A stretch of DNA of 64,000 bases from Dermacoccus nishinomiyaensis (GCF_900447535.1 NZ_UFXX01000001.1:1-64000), one strand, 5' to 3'; positions 26,752-35,984 are shown, numbered from the stretch's first letter. A program made the numbers and translations. The notes: generated from the sequence alone by a model not told the origin.

Positions 26752-29700
26752 GCCCACACCTCCCGGTAGCGGCCGGCAGCGTCATGACGACGCAGCTCGT
26801 GAGTGATCTCCCGGGCGATGTCGGGCGCGGAGTCGTACTTCACGCCGGTGACGTTGACGTTGATGTCACCGCGACGATCACCGAGGACGTCTTCGGCGCG
26901 CACGAGCGGCTCGGGGCGCCCGAGCTTGTTGTGCACGACGTTGATGCCGGGAGCCAGCGTGCCGCCACGGTCGAAGACCGGCACGTCGCGCACCATGCCA
27001 CCGTCGGCGTAGCCGTGCCTTGCACCACGGCCGATGTATCCCATGCCGGGGCCGTAGCGGTGCCGTGCATAGTTGATGCCCGCAGCGAGGTTCGCGATCG
27101 GGTCGAACACGTTGTTCGGTGTGCCGTCGACGTGGTACGCGCGGAACGTGGAACCGATGACCTGGACGAGCCCCTTGGCGAGGTCGCCCGTCTTGTTGTT
27201 GATGTCACCGATGTTGCCCTGCACGGCGTTGGGGTTGCCCGACGACTCCCACCCGATCTGCGTGATCCACTTCTGCACCATCGCCTCGGTCGGCGTGATC
27301 CCGTTGAGCCTGAGCGCCTCCTCGATCTGCGGACGCCACGCGGCGGCAGCCTTCGTTCCAGCACCCTCGCCGCCCTCGAGCGTCGCATCCGACGACTTAC
27401 CGTTGCCCCAGCCAATCGCGCCGTCAACAGCCTTCTTCGCGATGCCACCGAGGATCTTCTTCGTGAAGTCGCCACCACCGAACTTGCCGACGGCGCCGTC
27501 GATGAGCTTGTAGGCGCCAGCCTTCAGCGGGTCGAAGACGGCCGACATGATCGCGCCGCCCACGCTCTTGAGACCTTCCACGATCATGTTCGTCTTCGAA
27601 ATCGGGCCGTACTGCTTTTCATTCAGCACGCCGTAAAGGCCTGTGTCGACGTGAAGGTGGTCGTAGTGGCCCGGCCCGCGCCAAATCGTCGCCCACCCGG
27701 CGTCGATGAGCGCGGGAGCGAGACGATCAAAAGCCGCCGCCTCGCCGCCCGCCATGCCATCGGCGTTGACGTCCAAGGCCTGGCCGACATAGTGCAGCGA
27801 CGTTGCCATGTGCGTCGGACGCGGTGCCACGCCACCGAACGCAGGGTGCTGACCGACGTCGAAACCCTTTTCGCGCAGCCATTTCCCGAGCGCGACGATG
27901 GACACCGACGGCCTATAGGACTCGTAGCGGCCCCTAGCCGTGTGCCCGACACCGGTATTCGCGTGCGGCATGCCCGCGAAGCCGCCGTCAGCGTGCCCCG
28001 GCAGCGTCCCGTGACGGTTGATGTACGCGAGGGCGCCGGGGTGCTTGCGCTCCATGCGCTGCGTCGAAGCCACCTTGGTGATGTACTCGCCAGGGTTGAC
28101 ACGCGCCGTCGGCACGCCCTTGTCGGAGATGCCGAGGACGTTGTCCGCACGCGGGCCGCGCCACGGGCCGGGGATGGTGCCGCCGCCAGCACGTCCGGGG
28201 ATGCGCCCACCGTCGGCCTTGCCGCCGATCTTCGACAGCTCGTCGATGTGCAGCCCGAATGGCTTGCCGAGCTTGTTGAATCCCGAGATGAAGGGGTTGT
28301 TGATGATGCCGATGACGCCGTTGATCGGCGTCGTCACGATGCCCTTGAGCTTGTCCCAGATCTTGCCGACAGCCTTGACGGCAGAGTTGAACATGCCACG
28401 GATTCCGCCGTTGTCGTCCTTGCCGAGGATGTTGTTCAAGGCGGTCTTGGCCCCATCGACGGGAGAGGTGATGAGCTTCTTCAGTCCATCCCAAGCTCGC
28501 TTGAAAGCGCCGAACACCCAGTCCTTTACCGTAGTAAAGTTGGTCTTGATGTTTTCCCAACGCTGATGGATTTCATCTCGAGCCCAACCGAGAGGAGCAG
28601 AAAGAACGGTCTTGAGCGTGTCCCAGGCGCGCTTGAATCCACCAATCACCCAGTCCTTTACCGTAGTAAAGTTGGTCTTGATGTTTTCCCAACGCTGATG
28701 GATTTCATCTCGAGCCCAACCAAGAGGAGCAGAAAGAACGGTCTTGACCGTATCCCAAGTCCGCTTGAACCCACCGATCACCCAGTCCTTGACGGAGGTA
28801 AACTTCGAGACGATTCCGTCCCAATGCTTGACAATCCAACCCTTAGCCGAGTCAATCGGCCAAGAAAGAATCCGGACAATTCCGCCCCACCAGGACTTGA
28901 AAACGCCAGAGACCCAATTCCAAGCCTCGGTGAACTTTCCAGTGATCTTGTTCCACGTTCCGACGATGGAATCCTTGACCACTACGAAACCCAGGGAAAT
29001 GTTGTCCCACACGCCCTTGATGCCGGGCCACAGCGAATCGCGCATCCAGTTCCACACGCCGAGCGCGGCACCCTTGATCGCTTCCCATGCGCCCGTGACG
29101 ATGTTGCGGAACGTCTCAGACTTCTGCCACGCGATCATTAAGCCGACACCAAGGGCGACAAGCGCGAGGATGATGAGCCCGATTGGGTTCATGCTCATCG
29201 CGAGGTTTAGCATGCGCTGAGCCAAGGCCCAGGTCTTCGTCGCGCCAGAGATCAGCTTGGCCTTCCCCGCAGCGATCACCGACGCCGCACCCTGGCGCCC
29301 GACGTTCAACGCGGCGCTCGCCGCGTTGCGCCCAGCCTGAAGCGCGTTCTTCGCGAACTCCTTGCTCGCCGACCCTGCATTGCGCATCGAGTTACCGGCC
29401 GCAGTCCACGCCGTAGCGTTCGGCGGCTTCGCACCCGACAAGCCCGCCTTGAGCCCAGACAGCGCCTTCGACGTCGACGAAGCCGCCGACTTCACGCCAG
29501 AGATCGCAGTCTTTCCCGCGTCCCAGCCAGCCTTCGCAGCGTCCACACCAGACCTCACGCCACGGAACGCCGACGAAACACCGTCTACGGCCTTCTTCGC
29601 CGCATACAATCCCCCGAGGCCGCCGACGAGACCCTTCGTCAGGTCAGGATGCGCCTGCACGAACGAGGACACAGACTGCAGCGAGCCGCGCACCTTCTCG

Positions 29701-31124
29701 AGGGCGTCACGGAACTGCCCGCCCGCGCCCTCGCCGTCCTCAAACTGCTTCTGGAACTTCTCCATCGCAGGGATGACCTTCGTGCCGAGCACCTCGACAA
29801 GGCCGCCCTGCAGGGAGCGGATGAAGTTCTGCAGCTTCGCCTGCGGCGTCGAGTTCACCGCGGCGTTCGCCTTGTCGGTTGCGCCCGCGATCTGCCCGAG
29901 ACCCTTGGCGGCCGTCTCCGGGTGCAGCGAGAACAGTGCCTTGCCGAGGTCTTCGGCCTGCGTGCCGAACAGCGACGTCGCGATCTGCGCCTGCTGCGCG
30001 GGGTCCTTCACCGCGCGCAGACGGGTCAGGATCTCGCCGAGACCCTGCTTGGCTGCCGGGCCGCCCTTGGCGATCTTCGACGTCATCTGCTCAGCGTTGA
30101 GGCCGAGATCCTTGTACGCCGCGACCGTCGTCTTCGACCCGTCGACGGCGCGGATCGAGAACTCCTTGACGGCATCCGCGACGAGGTCGGCGTCACGCGC
30201 GCCGCCCTGCAAGCCCTGGTTGATCAGGCCCGTCGCGTCCGCACCAGACAAGCCGACCTTGCGGAACTGCGTGCCGTACTCGTTCAGCGTGTCGAGCAGG
30301 TCATCGCTCTTGTTCGCGCCGGACTGGAAACCCTTGGTGATGATGTCGAACGCCTCATCGGCGCTCTTCGCCATGCCGGTACGCATCATCTGCGACACGG
30401 CACGCGTCACGCCACCGAGATCCTGGTCGAACGTCTTTGACACGGTCAGGGCCTTGCCGGACATCGCTGCGAGCGTCTTATCCGACGCCCCACGCATGCC
30501 GTCGATGTCCTGGATGACCGACTTCATGGCCTCGCTGATGTCGGCCGAGTCGCCCATGTTGCTGGAGAACAGCTTGCCTGCCGCGGTGCCGGCGCGAGCC
30601 GCCTGATCCTGCGACAGGCCGAGCTGCGCGGTGAGCTTCGCGGTGCCCTGCTTGAGGTTGAGGGTGTCGGCGAAGCCCTTGGCCATCATCGCGCCCAGGC
30701 CGCCCACGCCGGCGGCCGCGACGAGCTTCGTCGAGTCCTTCAACTTCGACGCCATGCCCCGCGAGAATGACGTTCCCGCCTGCTCGCCCTCAGCCTGAGC
30801 GGGCGCGCTCGCACCCGAGAACAGGCCCCGGAACGACGTCGACGCGGACGCCATGCGCGAACGCAGGCCAGCGGCGAAGCCAGTGCCGGCGTTCTGCCCC
30901 TCGCCCTCAGCGGCGTTGGAGCCGTTCGACAGGGCGTTCTCGATGTTCGACGTGATGGCCGAGCCGGACTGGGAGACGCCCGAGACGAGGTGCTGCCCGA
31001 TCGTCTGCCCCGTGCTCTGCGCGTCACGCTCGACGAGCCGGAACTCGTCGCGCACGCTCTCACGCAGGCCCTGAGCGGACGCTGCGAGAGAAACGTACGC
31101 GGTCGCGAGCTCAACACCGGACAC
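26748..31124 (-). CDS. Tape measure protein with two wall-hydrolase domains
   Basis: 1458 residues with a GTG start behind AGGTGACC. It sets tail length and helps DNA entry. The helical N-terminal two-thirds contains hydrophobic stretches (about 640-670). Residues 782-870 hold a near-identical 44-residue repeat with a diverged third unit. Near residue 1108, SLHYVGQALDVN with a later YDHLHVD fits an M15-type peptidase. Near 1290, GWESSGNP with GLVQ and NYARHRYG fits a lytic transglycosylase. The tail therefore carries two enzymes able to open the wall at injection. At about 1.5 angstrom per residue, tail length would be at most about 220 nm. Confidence 0.93.
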   Translation of the reverse strand: MSGVELATAYVSLAASAQGLRESVRDEFRLVERDAQSTGQTIGQHLVSGVSQSGSAITSNIENALSNGSNAAEGEGQNAGTGFAAGLRSRMASASTSFRGLFSGASAPAQAEGEQAGTSFSRGMASKLKDSTKLVAAAGVGGLGAMMAKGFADTLNLKQGTAKLTAQLGLSQDQAARAGTAAGKLFSSNMGDSADISEAMKSVIQDIDGMRGASDKTLAAMSGKALTVSKTFDQDLGGVTRAVSQMMRTGMAKSADEAFDIITKGFQSGANKSDDLLDTLNEYGTQFRKVGLSGADATGLINQGLQGGARDADLVADAVKEFSIRAVDGSKTTVAAYKDLGLNAEQMTSKIAKGGPAAKQGLGEILTRLRAVKDPAQQAQIATSLFGTQAEDLGKALFSLHPETAAKGLGQIAGATDKANAAVNSTPQAKLQNFIRSLQGGLVEVLGTKVIPAMEKFQKQFEDGEGAGGQFRDALEKVRGSLQSVSSFVQAHPDLTKGLVGGLGGLYAAKKAVDGVSSAFRGVRSGVDAAKAGWDAGKTAISGVKSAASSTSKALSGLKAGLSGAKPPNATAWTAAGNSMRNAGSASKEFAKNALQAGRNAASAALNVGRQGAASVIAAGKAKLISGATKTWALAQRMLNLAMSMNPIGLIILALVALGVGLMIAWQKSETFRNIVTGAWEAIKGAALGVWNWMRDSLWPGIKGVWDNISLGFVVVKDSIVGTWNKITGKFTEAWNWVSGVFKSWWGGIVRILSWPIDSAKGWIVKHWDGIVSKFTSVKDWVIGGFKRTWDTVKTVLSAPLGWARDEIHQRWENIKTNFTTVKDWVIGGFKRAWDTLKTVLSAPLGWARDEIHQRWENIKTNFTTVKDWVFGAFKRAWDGLKKLITSPVDGAKTALNNILGKDDNGGIRGMFNSAVKAVGKIWDKLKGIVTTPINGVIGIINNPFISGFNKLGKPFGLHIDELSKIGGKADGGRIPGRAGGGTIPGPWRGPRADNVLGISDKGVPTARVNPGEYITKVASTQRMERKHPGALAYINRHGTLPGHADGGFAGMPHANTGVGHTARGRYESYRPSVSIVALGKWLREKGFDVGQHPAFGGVAPRPTHMATSLHYVGQALDVNADGMAGGEAAAFDRLAPALIDAGWATIWRGPGHYDHLHVDTGLYGVLNEKQYGPISKTNMIVEGLKSVGGAIMSAVFDPLKAGAYKLIDGAVGKFGGGDFTKKILGGIAKKAVDGAIGWGNGKSSDATLEGGEGAGTKAAAAWRPQIEEALRLNGITPTEAMVQKWITQIGWESSGNPNAVQGNIGDINNKTGDLAKGLVQVIGSTFRAYHVDGTPNNVFDPIANLAAGINYARHRYGPGMGYIGRGARHGYADGGMVRDVPVFDRGGTLAPGINVVHNKLGRPEPLVRAEDVLGDRRGDINVNVTGVKYDSAPDIAREITHELRRHDAAGRYREVWA
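28515..28910. repeat. 132-bp tandem repeat inside tape measure gene
   Basis: Units begin at 28515, 28647 and 28779, each at CACCCAGTCC. The first two are nearly identical; the third diverges. The period equals 44 codons, so the frame is kept. This block and the bases to about 29000 are visibly more AT-rich than the surroundings, suggesting recent repeat gain from another source. Confidence 0.85.
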
Positions 31125-31127
31125 AGG

Positions 31128-31530
31128 TCACCTCATGTTCTCGAACACTTCGCGGAATCGCTCGTCGCCGAGCCAGTCAGCGAGTTCATCGGTCGTCATG
31201 GAATCGGGCCGGTCTTCGGCGTCCGGGTCGGGCTCCCACGCGAAGGAGATCGGCTGTGGCGGCTCGCCCTTGCCGCCGCCGTTCTGCCAGAGCGCGTAAT
31301 CGAGGCGCAGCAGGATCGCGCGCAGCATCTCGAGGGAGTCGGTCTGGCGCCATGCCGGGTCGACGGCGCGGCGTGTGGCCGCGTCATCGGGCAGGTGCGC
31401 CACCCAGTCGGCGAGTTCGGTGGCGGTGATGTGCTCGCGCACCTCGACGAGCCGCACCCCGTGATAGCGGTGCAGGTCGGCCACGAGGGCCGATCGGTGC
31501 TCGGCGAGCAGGCGCGCGAGCGTCAGGAGG
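31128..31530 (-). CDS. Tail assembly chaperone, -1 frameshift extension (G-T product)
   Basis: This frame has no good start of its own. Read back from the stop at 31128, it stays open across the end of the upstream chaperone gene in the -1 frame and gives a smooth helical join (LLTLARLLAEHRSALVADL). Long-tailed phages commonly make a minor fused chaperone by ribosomal frameshifting just before the tape measure gene. Pro-tRNA moving from CCT to CCC at the end of the upstream gene is a plausible slip. A separate start at the GTG at 31484 is possible but less likely. Confidence 0.7.
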
Positions 31531-31873
31531 AAGGGTTGAGCTCCTGCATGAGCTCGGCGACGAAGTCGGCGCCAGCTTCGATGCTGACGCGGCCCGTCGT
31601 CTCGTCGCGCAGGGCGTCCATCGCGTCACGCATCTGCTCGTTGCCGAGCAGGCGACGCAGGATCGACGGGAAGCGCGCGGCGTTCTGGTGCTGCTCGAGG
31701 GCGTTGAAGTCGTCGAGCAGCTCGAAGTCGTCGAGCGCGTCGGCGGGGACGACCCACTCGCGCCCGCGCAGCGTGCAGCGCAGCTCGGCGGGCGCATCCT
31801 CGGCCTTCGCCTGGTGGTCGGTGGGCTTCTTCACGCCGGCGGGAACGGCGGTCTTCTTCGCGGTGGTGCTCAT
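31523..31873 (-). CDS. Tail assembly chaperone (G protein)
   Basis: 116 residues, N-terminally Ala/Lys-rich, then an acidic helical body. It lies between the tube gene and the tape measure, the fixed place for tail chaperones. The last codons (CTC AAC CCT TCC TCC TGA) carry the candidate slip for the fused product. Confidence 0.8.
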   Translation of the reverse strand: MSTTAKKTAVPAGVKKPTDHQAKAEDAPAELRCTLRGREWVVPADALDDFELLDDFNALEQHQNAARFPSILRRLLGNEQMRDAMDALRDETTGRVSIEAGADFVAELMQELNPSS

Positions 31874-31912
31874 GGCTGCTGGCCTCTTTCTCTACTGGCC
31901 CTGGTGGTGGAG

Positions 31913-31953
31913 CACCTGCCCGGGGCGGGCCAGCGTGGAACCCCGGGCAGGTG
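31913..31953 (-). terminator. 13-bp perfect hairpin upstream of tail chaperone
   Basis: CACCTGCCCGGGG/CCCCGGGCAGGTG with a 15-base loop. With the next hairpin it fills the gap between tube and chaperone genes and may lower read-through so that tube protein is made in excess. Confidence 0.6.
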
Positions 31954-31961
31954 GTATGAGT

Positions 31962-31997
31962 CAGCCCCCGACGCGAACATGAGCGCGTCAGGGGCTG
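31962..31997 (-). terminator. Hairpin after major tail protein gene
   Basis: 14-bp arms with one mismatch (CAGCCCC-GACGCG/CGCGTC-GGGGCTG) and an 8-base loop, 14 bases past the tube gene stop. Confidence 0.65.
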
Positions 31998-32010
31998 AGA
32001 TGGGGGGAGG

Positions 32011-32595
32011 TCAGGCAGCGAGCTTGTCGCTGTCCTCGCTGTACTCGTAGACGCGCACGCCGGTGGCGTCCTTGATGGCCTCGACCTCGACCGAGTAGCC
32101 GGACAGCTTGCCGAGGACGTACGCCTCTTCGCCCTTGATGACGGGGTCGGCGACGGGCACGATCTTGCGGATCTTCTTCGACCCGAACTTCATGTCGAGG
32201 ACGAGGACGCCCTGGTCGGGCTTGCCGCCCTTGTCGAGGACAGCCGTCTTCGTGCCCGACGTCGGCGTCGGCGCCGTGACGGTGACGTTCGTCGCGCCGA
32301 ACGCGAACTCGAGGACGTCCTTGTCGAGCGGCGACAGGAGCGTGAACTCGAACGAGCGCGACTCGTCGGTGAGCAGGTTGGCGAGCGTGCTGCCGTCCCA
32401 CTCCTTGACCTGATCGGTCTTCGCCTCGATGCTCGGCTTCACGCCATCATCGGAGATGGCGCCGAGGCACTTGAACTTCTCGTCGAGCGCGGTCGACGCA
32501 TCCGTCGGCAGGACGGTGCCTCGAGGCGCCCAGAACACGCCGCCGCCCGCCTTCGGGCTGTAGGCGGCGACCTTCGAGCCGTTGTTGGCTCCCAT
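32011..32595 (-). CDS. Major tail (tube) protein
   Basis: 194 residues, beta-rich with many Thr/Val strands and a Lys-rich central loop, typical of a siphovirus tube protein. Its position before the chaperone pair supports the call, as do the following terminator-like hairpins, since tube protein is needed in large excess. Confidence 0.82.
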   Translation of the reverse strand: MGANNGSKVAAYSPKAGGGVFWAPRGTVLPTDASTALDEKFKCLGAISDDGVKPSIEAKTDQVKEWDGSTLANLLTDESRSFEFTLLSPLDKDVLEFAFGATNVTVTAPTPTSGTKTAVLDKGGKPDQGVLVLDMKFGSKKIRKIVPVADPVIKGEEAYVLGKLSGYSVEVEAIKDATGVRVYEYSEDSDKLAA

Positions 32596-32676
32596 GATTC
32601 CTCCAGAGGTGCTGGCCCTGGGGTGTTATTTCGGAACCTGCCCGAGCGTCGCCGCCTAGCAGGGGAACGGGGCGCG

Positions 32677-32871
32677 TCAGCCCTGCGCGACCGTCACGTT
32701 CGGGTCGCTCGCGGGCTTCGCGGCCGGCTTGTCAGCGTCCGCCTTCTTCGCGGGTGCCGACAGGCGCCAGCCTGCCTCCTTCCACGCATCCGCGTCGGCC
32801 TTCGGAACCTCGCGGGTGTGGTCGGGGAAGTCGGGGTGATACACGGTCTTCGTGGTGGGCTGGTCGCTCAC
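32677..32871 (-). CDS. Small Lys/Ala-rich protein
   Basis: 64 residues with a GTG start overlapping the upstream stop. A short N-terminal part (YHPDFPDHTREVP...WKEAGW) resembles small head-tail region proteins; the tail is low-complexity Ala/Lys. Role unknown. Confidence 0.6.
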   Translation of the reverse strand: MSDQPTTKTVYHPDFPDHTREVPKADADAWKEAGWRLSAPAKKADADKPAAKPASDPNVTVAQG

Positions 32872-33257
32872 AGCGATGCTCCTTCGGTGATGACGATTGG
32901 GGAGTAGATGAATTGGTAGCGCGGCGTCCCCGTCGCACTGTCCGGATAGTTGACGGGGTCAGTGAGTGACGCCGTGGTGACGTCGACGGCGCCCATGCGG
33001 ATACCGTCGCGGTGGCTCGCCAGCAGCGGCCACGCCTTCGACGCGAGCGACCACGCGGCCGTCTCGTCGCTGCCCCAGCACTCGATGAGCACCGTCGGGC
33101 GCGACTGTGCACGATCCAACGGCGCGCCACCCGTCCGGGTCAGACGGATGAACGACGCCGGGCGCGTCGCAGGCACACGCGTCCCGACCTGCACACCGAG
33201 CTCGTCACGCAGGTACTTGACCAGCGCGGCCTCGAGGTTGGGCAGGACGTCGCTCAT
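32868..33257 (-). CDS. Tail terminator-like protein
   Basis: 129 residues of mixed alpha/beta character, with length and position (before the tube gene) of the tail terminator that caps the tube and joins it to the head connector. It overlaps its upstream neighbour by 4 bases. Confidence 0.65.
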   Translation of the reverse strand: MSDVLPNLEAALVKYLRDELGVQVGTRVPATRPASFIRLTRTGGAPLDRAQSRPTVLIECWGSDETAAWSLASKAWPLLASHRDGIRMGAVDVTTASLTDPVNYPDSATGTPRYQFIYSPIVITEGASL

Positions 33258-33523
33258 CGAGCCGCGTCCAGCCCGCGAATGAGCCGATTGTTGCGTGACT
33301 CGTCGTCAGCCGCGCCAGCCTTGACGTTCCACACGCGAGCGTGCGCGCGACGTCCCTCACCGGACGCGTCCGACACATACCCGCCCCACGACGACTCACG
33401 GTTCGCGGCGTCCGCGACACGCTCAGCACGCCGGCGCAGATCTTGCACCATCGCGGGACTCGTGAGGAGACGCTCGATCGCGTCACCGTTGAAGGTGACC
33501 TCGACACGTGACTGCTCAGCCAT
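33254..33523 (-). CDS. HK97 gp10-like minor tail component
   Basis: 89 residues. An N-terminal strand-helix part (about 6-45) then an Arg-rich stretch with SWGGYVSD, like the HK97 gp10 group found just before tail terminators. Assigned by position and general pattern. Confidence 0.6.
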   Translation of the reverse strand: MAEQSRVEVTFNGDAIERLLTSPAMVQDLRRRAERVADAANRESSWGGYVSDASGEGRRAHARVWNVKAGAADDESRNNRLIRGLDAAR

Positions 33524-33866
33524 CGACGACCTCCACTTCCACGGTCACGCCCGGCGCGAAACCGAACGGGCCGCGCGTCCAATCCTTCGGTGCACCGTTG
33601 ACGGCGTACCACGTGCCGTCGATGCGCACCTCGTCCCGGTAGCCGGGCACCAGGCCGGTCTTCGGCGCGCCGATCGTGAACGCGACCTTCGACAGGTCGC
33701 GGGTGCCGTCGTCGACGTCGGTGAGCGCGCCCGGCGCGATGAAACTCACCGGCCACTCGTGCTCGCTCGTCGTCGTCGTGGCGTTGCCGAACTCGTCCAG
33801 CTCGCCCTCGGTGCGGGTGCGCACAGCGAGCGTCCACGGCGTCGGCAGACTCACCGCTGCCACCAC
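33516..33866 (-). CDS. Head closure/stopper-like protein
   Basis: 116 residues, beta-barrel-like with WYAVNG near the centre, as in head-closure proteins. The start is uncertain: GTG at 33866, the next codon, or a GTG four codons in. It overlaps both neighbours. Confidence 0.65.
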   Translation of the reverse strand: MVAAVSLPTPWTLAVRTRTEGELDEFGNATTTTSEHEWPVSFIAPGALTDVDDGTRDLSKVAFTIGAPKTGLVPGYRDEVRIDGTWYAVNGAPKDWTRGPFGFAPGVTVEVEVVDG

Positions 33867-34339
33867 TCGAGACCAGAGCGCATCGGCGTCAGGCCGCTCG
33901 CGTCACCGTTGACGACGACGCCGTCGAGCGGTGAGCCCGGCGTCATGTTCGGGATCATGCTGATCGTCGCGGCAGCACCGTCACCGGAACCGTCCCCAGC
34001 CCGGTAACGCTTGCACGCCTCCTGCAACTGCTCGATCTCGGACGGAAACAGCATGCCGCGCCGCTGCTGGCGCGTGTCCATCGTGACGCCGAACGGGCCG
34101 GCCGTCTGCGCCTGGTAGGCGCCAGTGCCGGACTCGTTCCAGCGCAGGACAGCGCCGCGGATGACGGCCTTGACGTATGCCTTGCGTGTCGCGTCTTCGA
34201 GGAAATCGTCCTCGAGGATGCAGGGGGCGACCGTGGCGGCCGTAGCCTCGGCATCCTCGATCATCGCCAGAGCCTTCGCCTGCTCGATGTCAGCGAACGG
34301 CTCAAGGTCGCTCGGTTCAAGTAGATGAACCACAGTCAC
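33851..34339 (-). CDS. Head-tail adaptor protein
   Basis: 162 residues, N-terminally acidic and helical (about 10-75), typical of the ring adaptor that follows the capsid gene. A GTG start at 34339 is annotated; the in-frame GTG at 34333 has better spacing from GAGGGG. Confidence 0.65.
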   Translation of the reverse strand: MTVVHLLEPSDLEPFADIEQAKALAMIEDAEATAATVAPCILEDDFLEDATRKAYVKAVIRGAVLRWNESGTGAYQAQTAGPFGVTMDTRQQRRGMLFPSEIEQLQEACKRYRAGDGSGDGAAATISMIPNMTPGSPLDGVVVNGDASGLTPMRSGLEWWQR

Positions 34340-34348
34340 CCCCTCGCG

Positions 34349-34474
34349 TCACTTCTTGACCGAGCGCGGACGCGTCTCGGACTCGTCGCGCTCCCAGCCG
34401 AGAGCCTCGAGAGCAGCGACGCCCTCAGCGTCGATCTCGTGGTGCTCACCCTCGGGCGAGATCATGCCCGCCAT
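34349..34474 (-). CDS. 41-residue protein coupled to capsid gene
   Basis: The ATG shares a base with the capsid stop (TGATG). The sequence has a short helix ending in ALGWE, as in small proteins that follow actinophage capsids. Role unknown. Confidence 0.6.
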   Translation of the reverse strand: MAGMISPEGEHHEIDAEGVAALEALGWERDESETRPRSVKK

Positions 34475-35403
34475 CACGCAGCCGCCGGAGTGATGACGCC
34501 GGCCGGGTACGAACCACCGAGGCGCGTCATCGGAACAGCCGTCTGGAAGCCGACACGGAACACGACGCGCAGGGCCTTCGTGTCCTGCTGCATGAGGTTG
34601 AGCACGACCTTGCCGGTCGAGTCGGAGATGACACCCTCCTTGAAGATGTCGTACGTGATGTCCTGGCGGACGCCGACGACGAACTTCGACCAGTCGAGCG
34701 CGATACCCGTCGCGGCGGCCGTGTTCCACGCGCCGTTGCGCACCTCGTCCAGCGTGTAGCCGTAGAGGGTCGAGTTGCCACCAGCGGTGGGGGAGCCGAA
34801 CAGCGGCTGACCGTTCTTGTCCTTGAGCCCACGCAGGCGCCAGTTCAGGCCCGGCGTCGCGAGGAAGCCGTTAACACCGAAGCCACCCTCGGACGCCTTC
34901 GCAGCCGTCTCGAGGAACGCGTCGGCGAGGTTGTTCGTCGCGGACAGCTGCGAGACGTTGCCGGCCTTGATCGCCGCGGGGACGATCGCCTCGGGCCACG
35001 ACGCGGGCTTGTCCGTACCGAACAGCGTCGCCTGGTCGACCTTCTTGCCGATGGCCTCCTTGAGCAGCGGCTTGATCTCGTCCCACAGCGGGACGTTCGA
35101 GTCGTCGATGACGGCGTCGGGGATCGGGACGATGACGGCGAGCTCCTCGGCCGTCATCGTGATGCCCTTCCACGACACCGAGTCGGTCTGCTTGAGACCC
35201 GTGTCGCCGTCGACCCAGTAAGCCTCGGGCAGCGACGCGAGGACGGGCTGCTTGGCCTTCTTGGAGGACATGCGAACCTGCTTCGCGCGCGAGAGGACAA
35301 CGGAGTCCTCGGGCGTCGTCTGCAGGATCTCGTTGATGTGCTGGTCGGGGATGAGCTGGTCAGTGACCTCAGCCCGCCCGACGATCTCGGCGAATCCAGC
35401 CAT
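34474..35403 (-). CDS. Major capsid protein (HK97 fold)
   Basis: 309 residues. The N-terminal helical arm, TLFGTDKP and the strongly beta-rich C-terminal half match HK97-type capsids of actinophages, and the scaffold gene lies immediately upstream. A GGAAGG ribosome site is present. There is no separate protease gene, so the scaffold is presumably removed without one or is cleaved by the MuF-region protein. Confidence 0.88.
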   Translation of the reverse strand: MAGFAEIVGRAEVTDQLIPDQHINEILQTTPEDSVVLSRAKQVRMSSKKAKQPVLASLPEAYWVDGDTGLKQTDSVSWKGITMTAEELAVIVPIPDAVIDDSNVPLWDEIKPLLKEAIGKKVDQATLFGTDKPASWPEAIVPAAIKAGNVSQLSATNNLADAFLETAAKASEGGFGVNGFLATPGLNWRLRGLKDKNGQPLFGSPTAGGNSTLYGYTLDEVRNGAWNTAAATGIALDWSKFVVGVRQDITYDIFKEGVISDSTGKVVLNLMQQDTKALRVVFRVGFQTAVPMTRLGGSYPAGVITPAAA

Positions 35404-35422
35404 GATCTAGTTACCTTCCGGT

Positions 35423-35914
35423 TCAGGAGTTGGCGAACTTGGCACGCAGCCAGTCGCCCTGGGGGGTTGCGTCCCCGCCCGACTGGGCAGGGTTGGGACG
35501 GGGAGACCTCGCCTTCGGAGCCAGATCCGCGAGCAGCTCGTCGGCGTCCGCCTCAAGTTCCTCACGCGTCGAGCCGACGAGGCGCTTGGCCTGCGTCTTC
35601 GTCAGACCCTTCTCGAGCGCGATCTCTAGGCGGTCGCGAGCGAGTTCGGCGTCCTGCGCGCGCGTCTTGTGCGAGTCGCGCTCTTCGGCGATGCGCTCGA
35701 GCTCGGTCTTCTTCTGCTGCTCGAGCTGGTCGAACTTGCCGGCCTTGGCCTTGACGTCGTCGTAGTCGGCGAACTTCGCGCGCTCGCGCTGCAGGCGGGT
35801 CCCGAGACGCTTCTCGAAGTCCTCCTGCGACGTGATGGGCTCGAAGTCCTCCGACTTCTTGGCGTCGACCTCGGCAGGCTGCTGTTCGGTCTGCTCGGGT
35901 GCTTCGTCGGACAT
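35423..35914 (-). CDS. Scaffolding protein
   Basis: 163 residues, highly charged, with a central coiled-coil-like helix (about 45-115) flanked by acidic and Pro/Ser-rich ends. It lies just before the capsid gene, as scaffolds do. The ATG at 35914 follows AAAGGGGA. Confidence 0.82.
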   Translation of the reverse strand: MSDEAPEQTEQQPAEVDAKKSEDFEPITSQEDFEKRLGTRLQRERAKFADYDDVKAKAGKFDQLEQQKKTELERIAEERDSHKTRAQDAELARDRLEIALEKGLTKTQAKRLVGSTREELEADADELLADLAPKARSPRPNPAQSGGDATPQGDWLRAKFANS

Positions 35915-35984
35915 GGTTTCCCCTTTCAGGCCACGGATTGACCGCTCCGTGTGATGCGTGGTCCCCGCCCTATGGCGGGGTGGT

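Noticed and set aside
26784-29141. A 785-codon rightward frame opposite the tape measure gene
   Set aside because: It is antisense to a clearly coding gene, is Arg/Val/Asp-biased from high-GC codon structure and has no ribosome site or family match.
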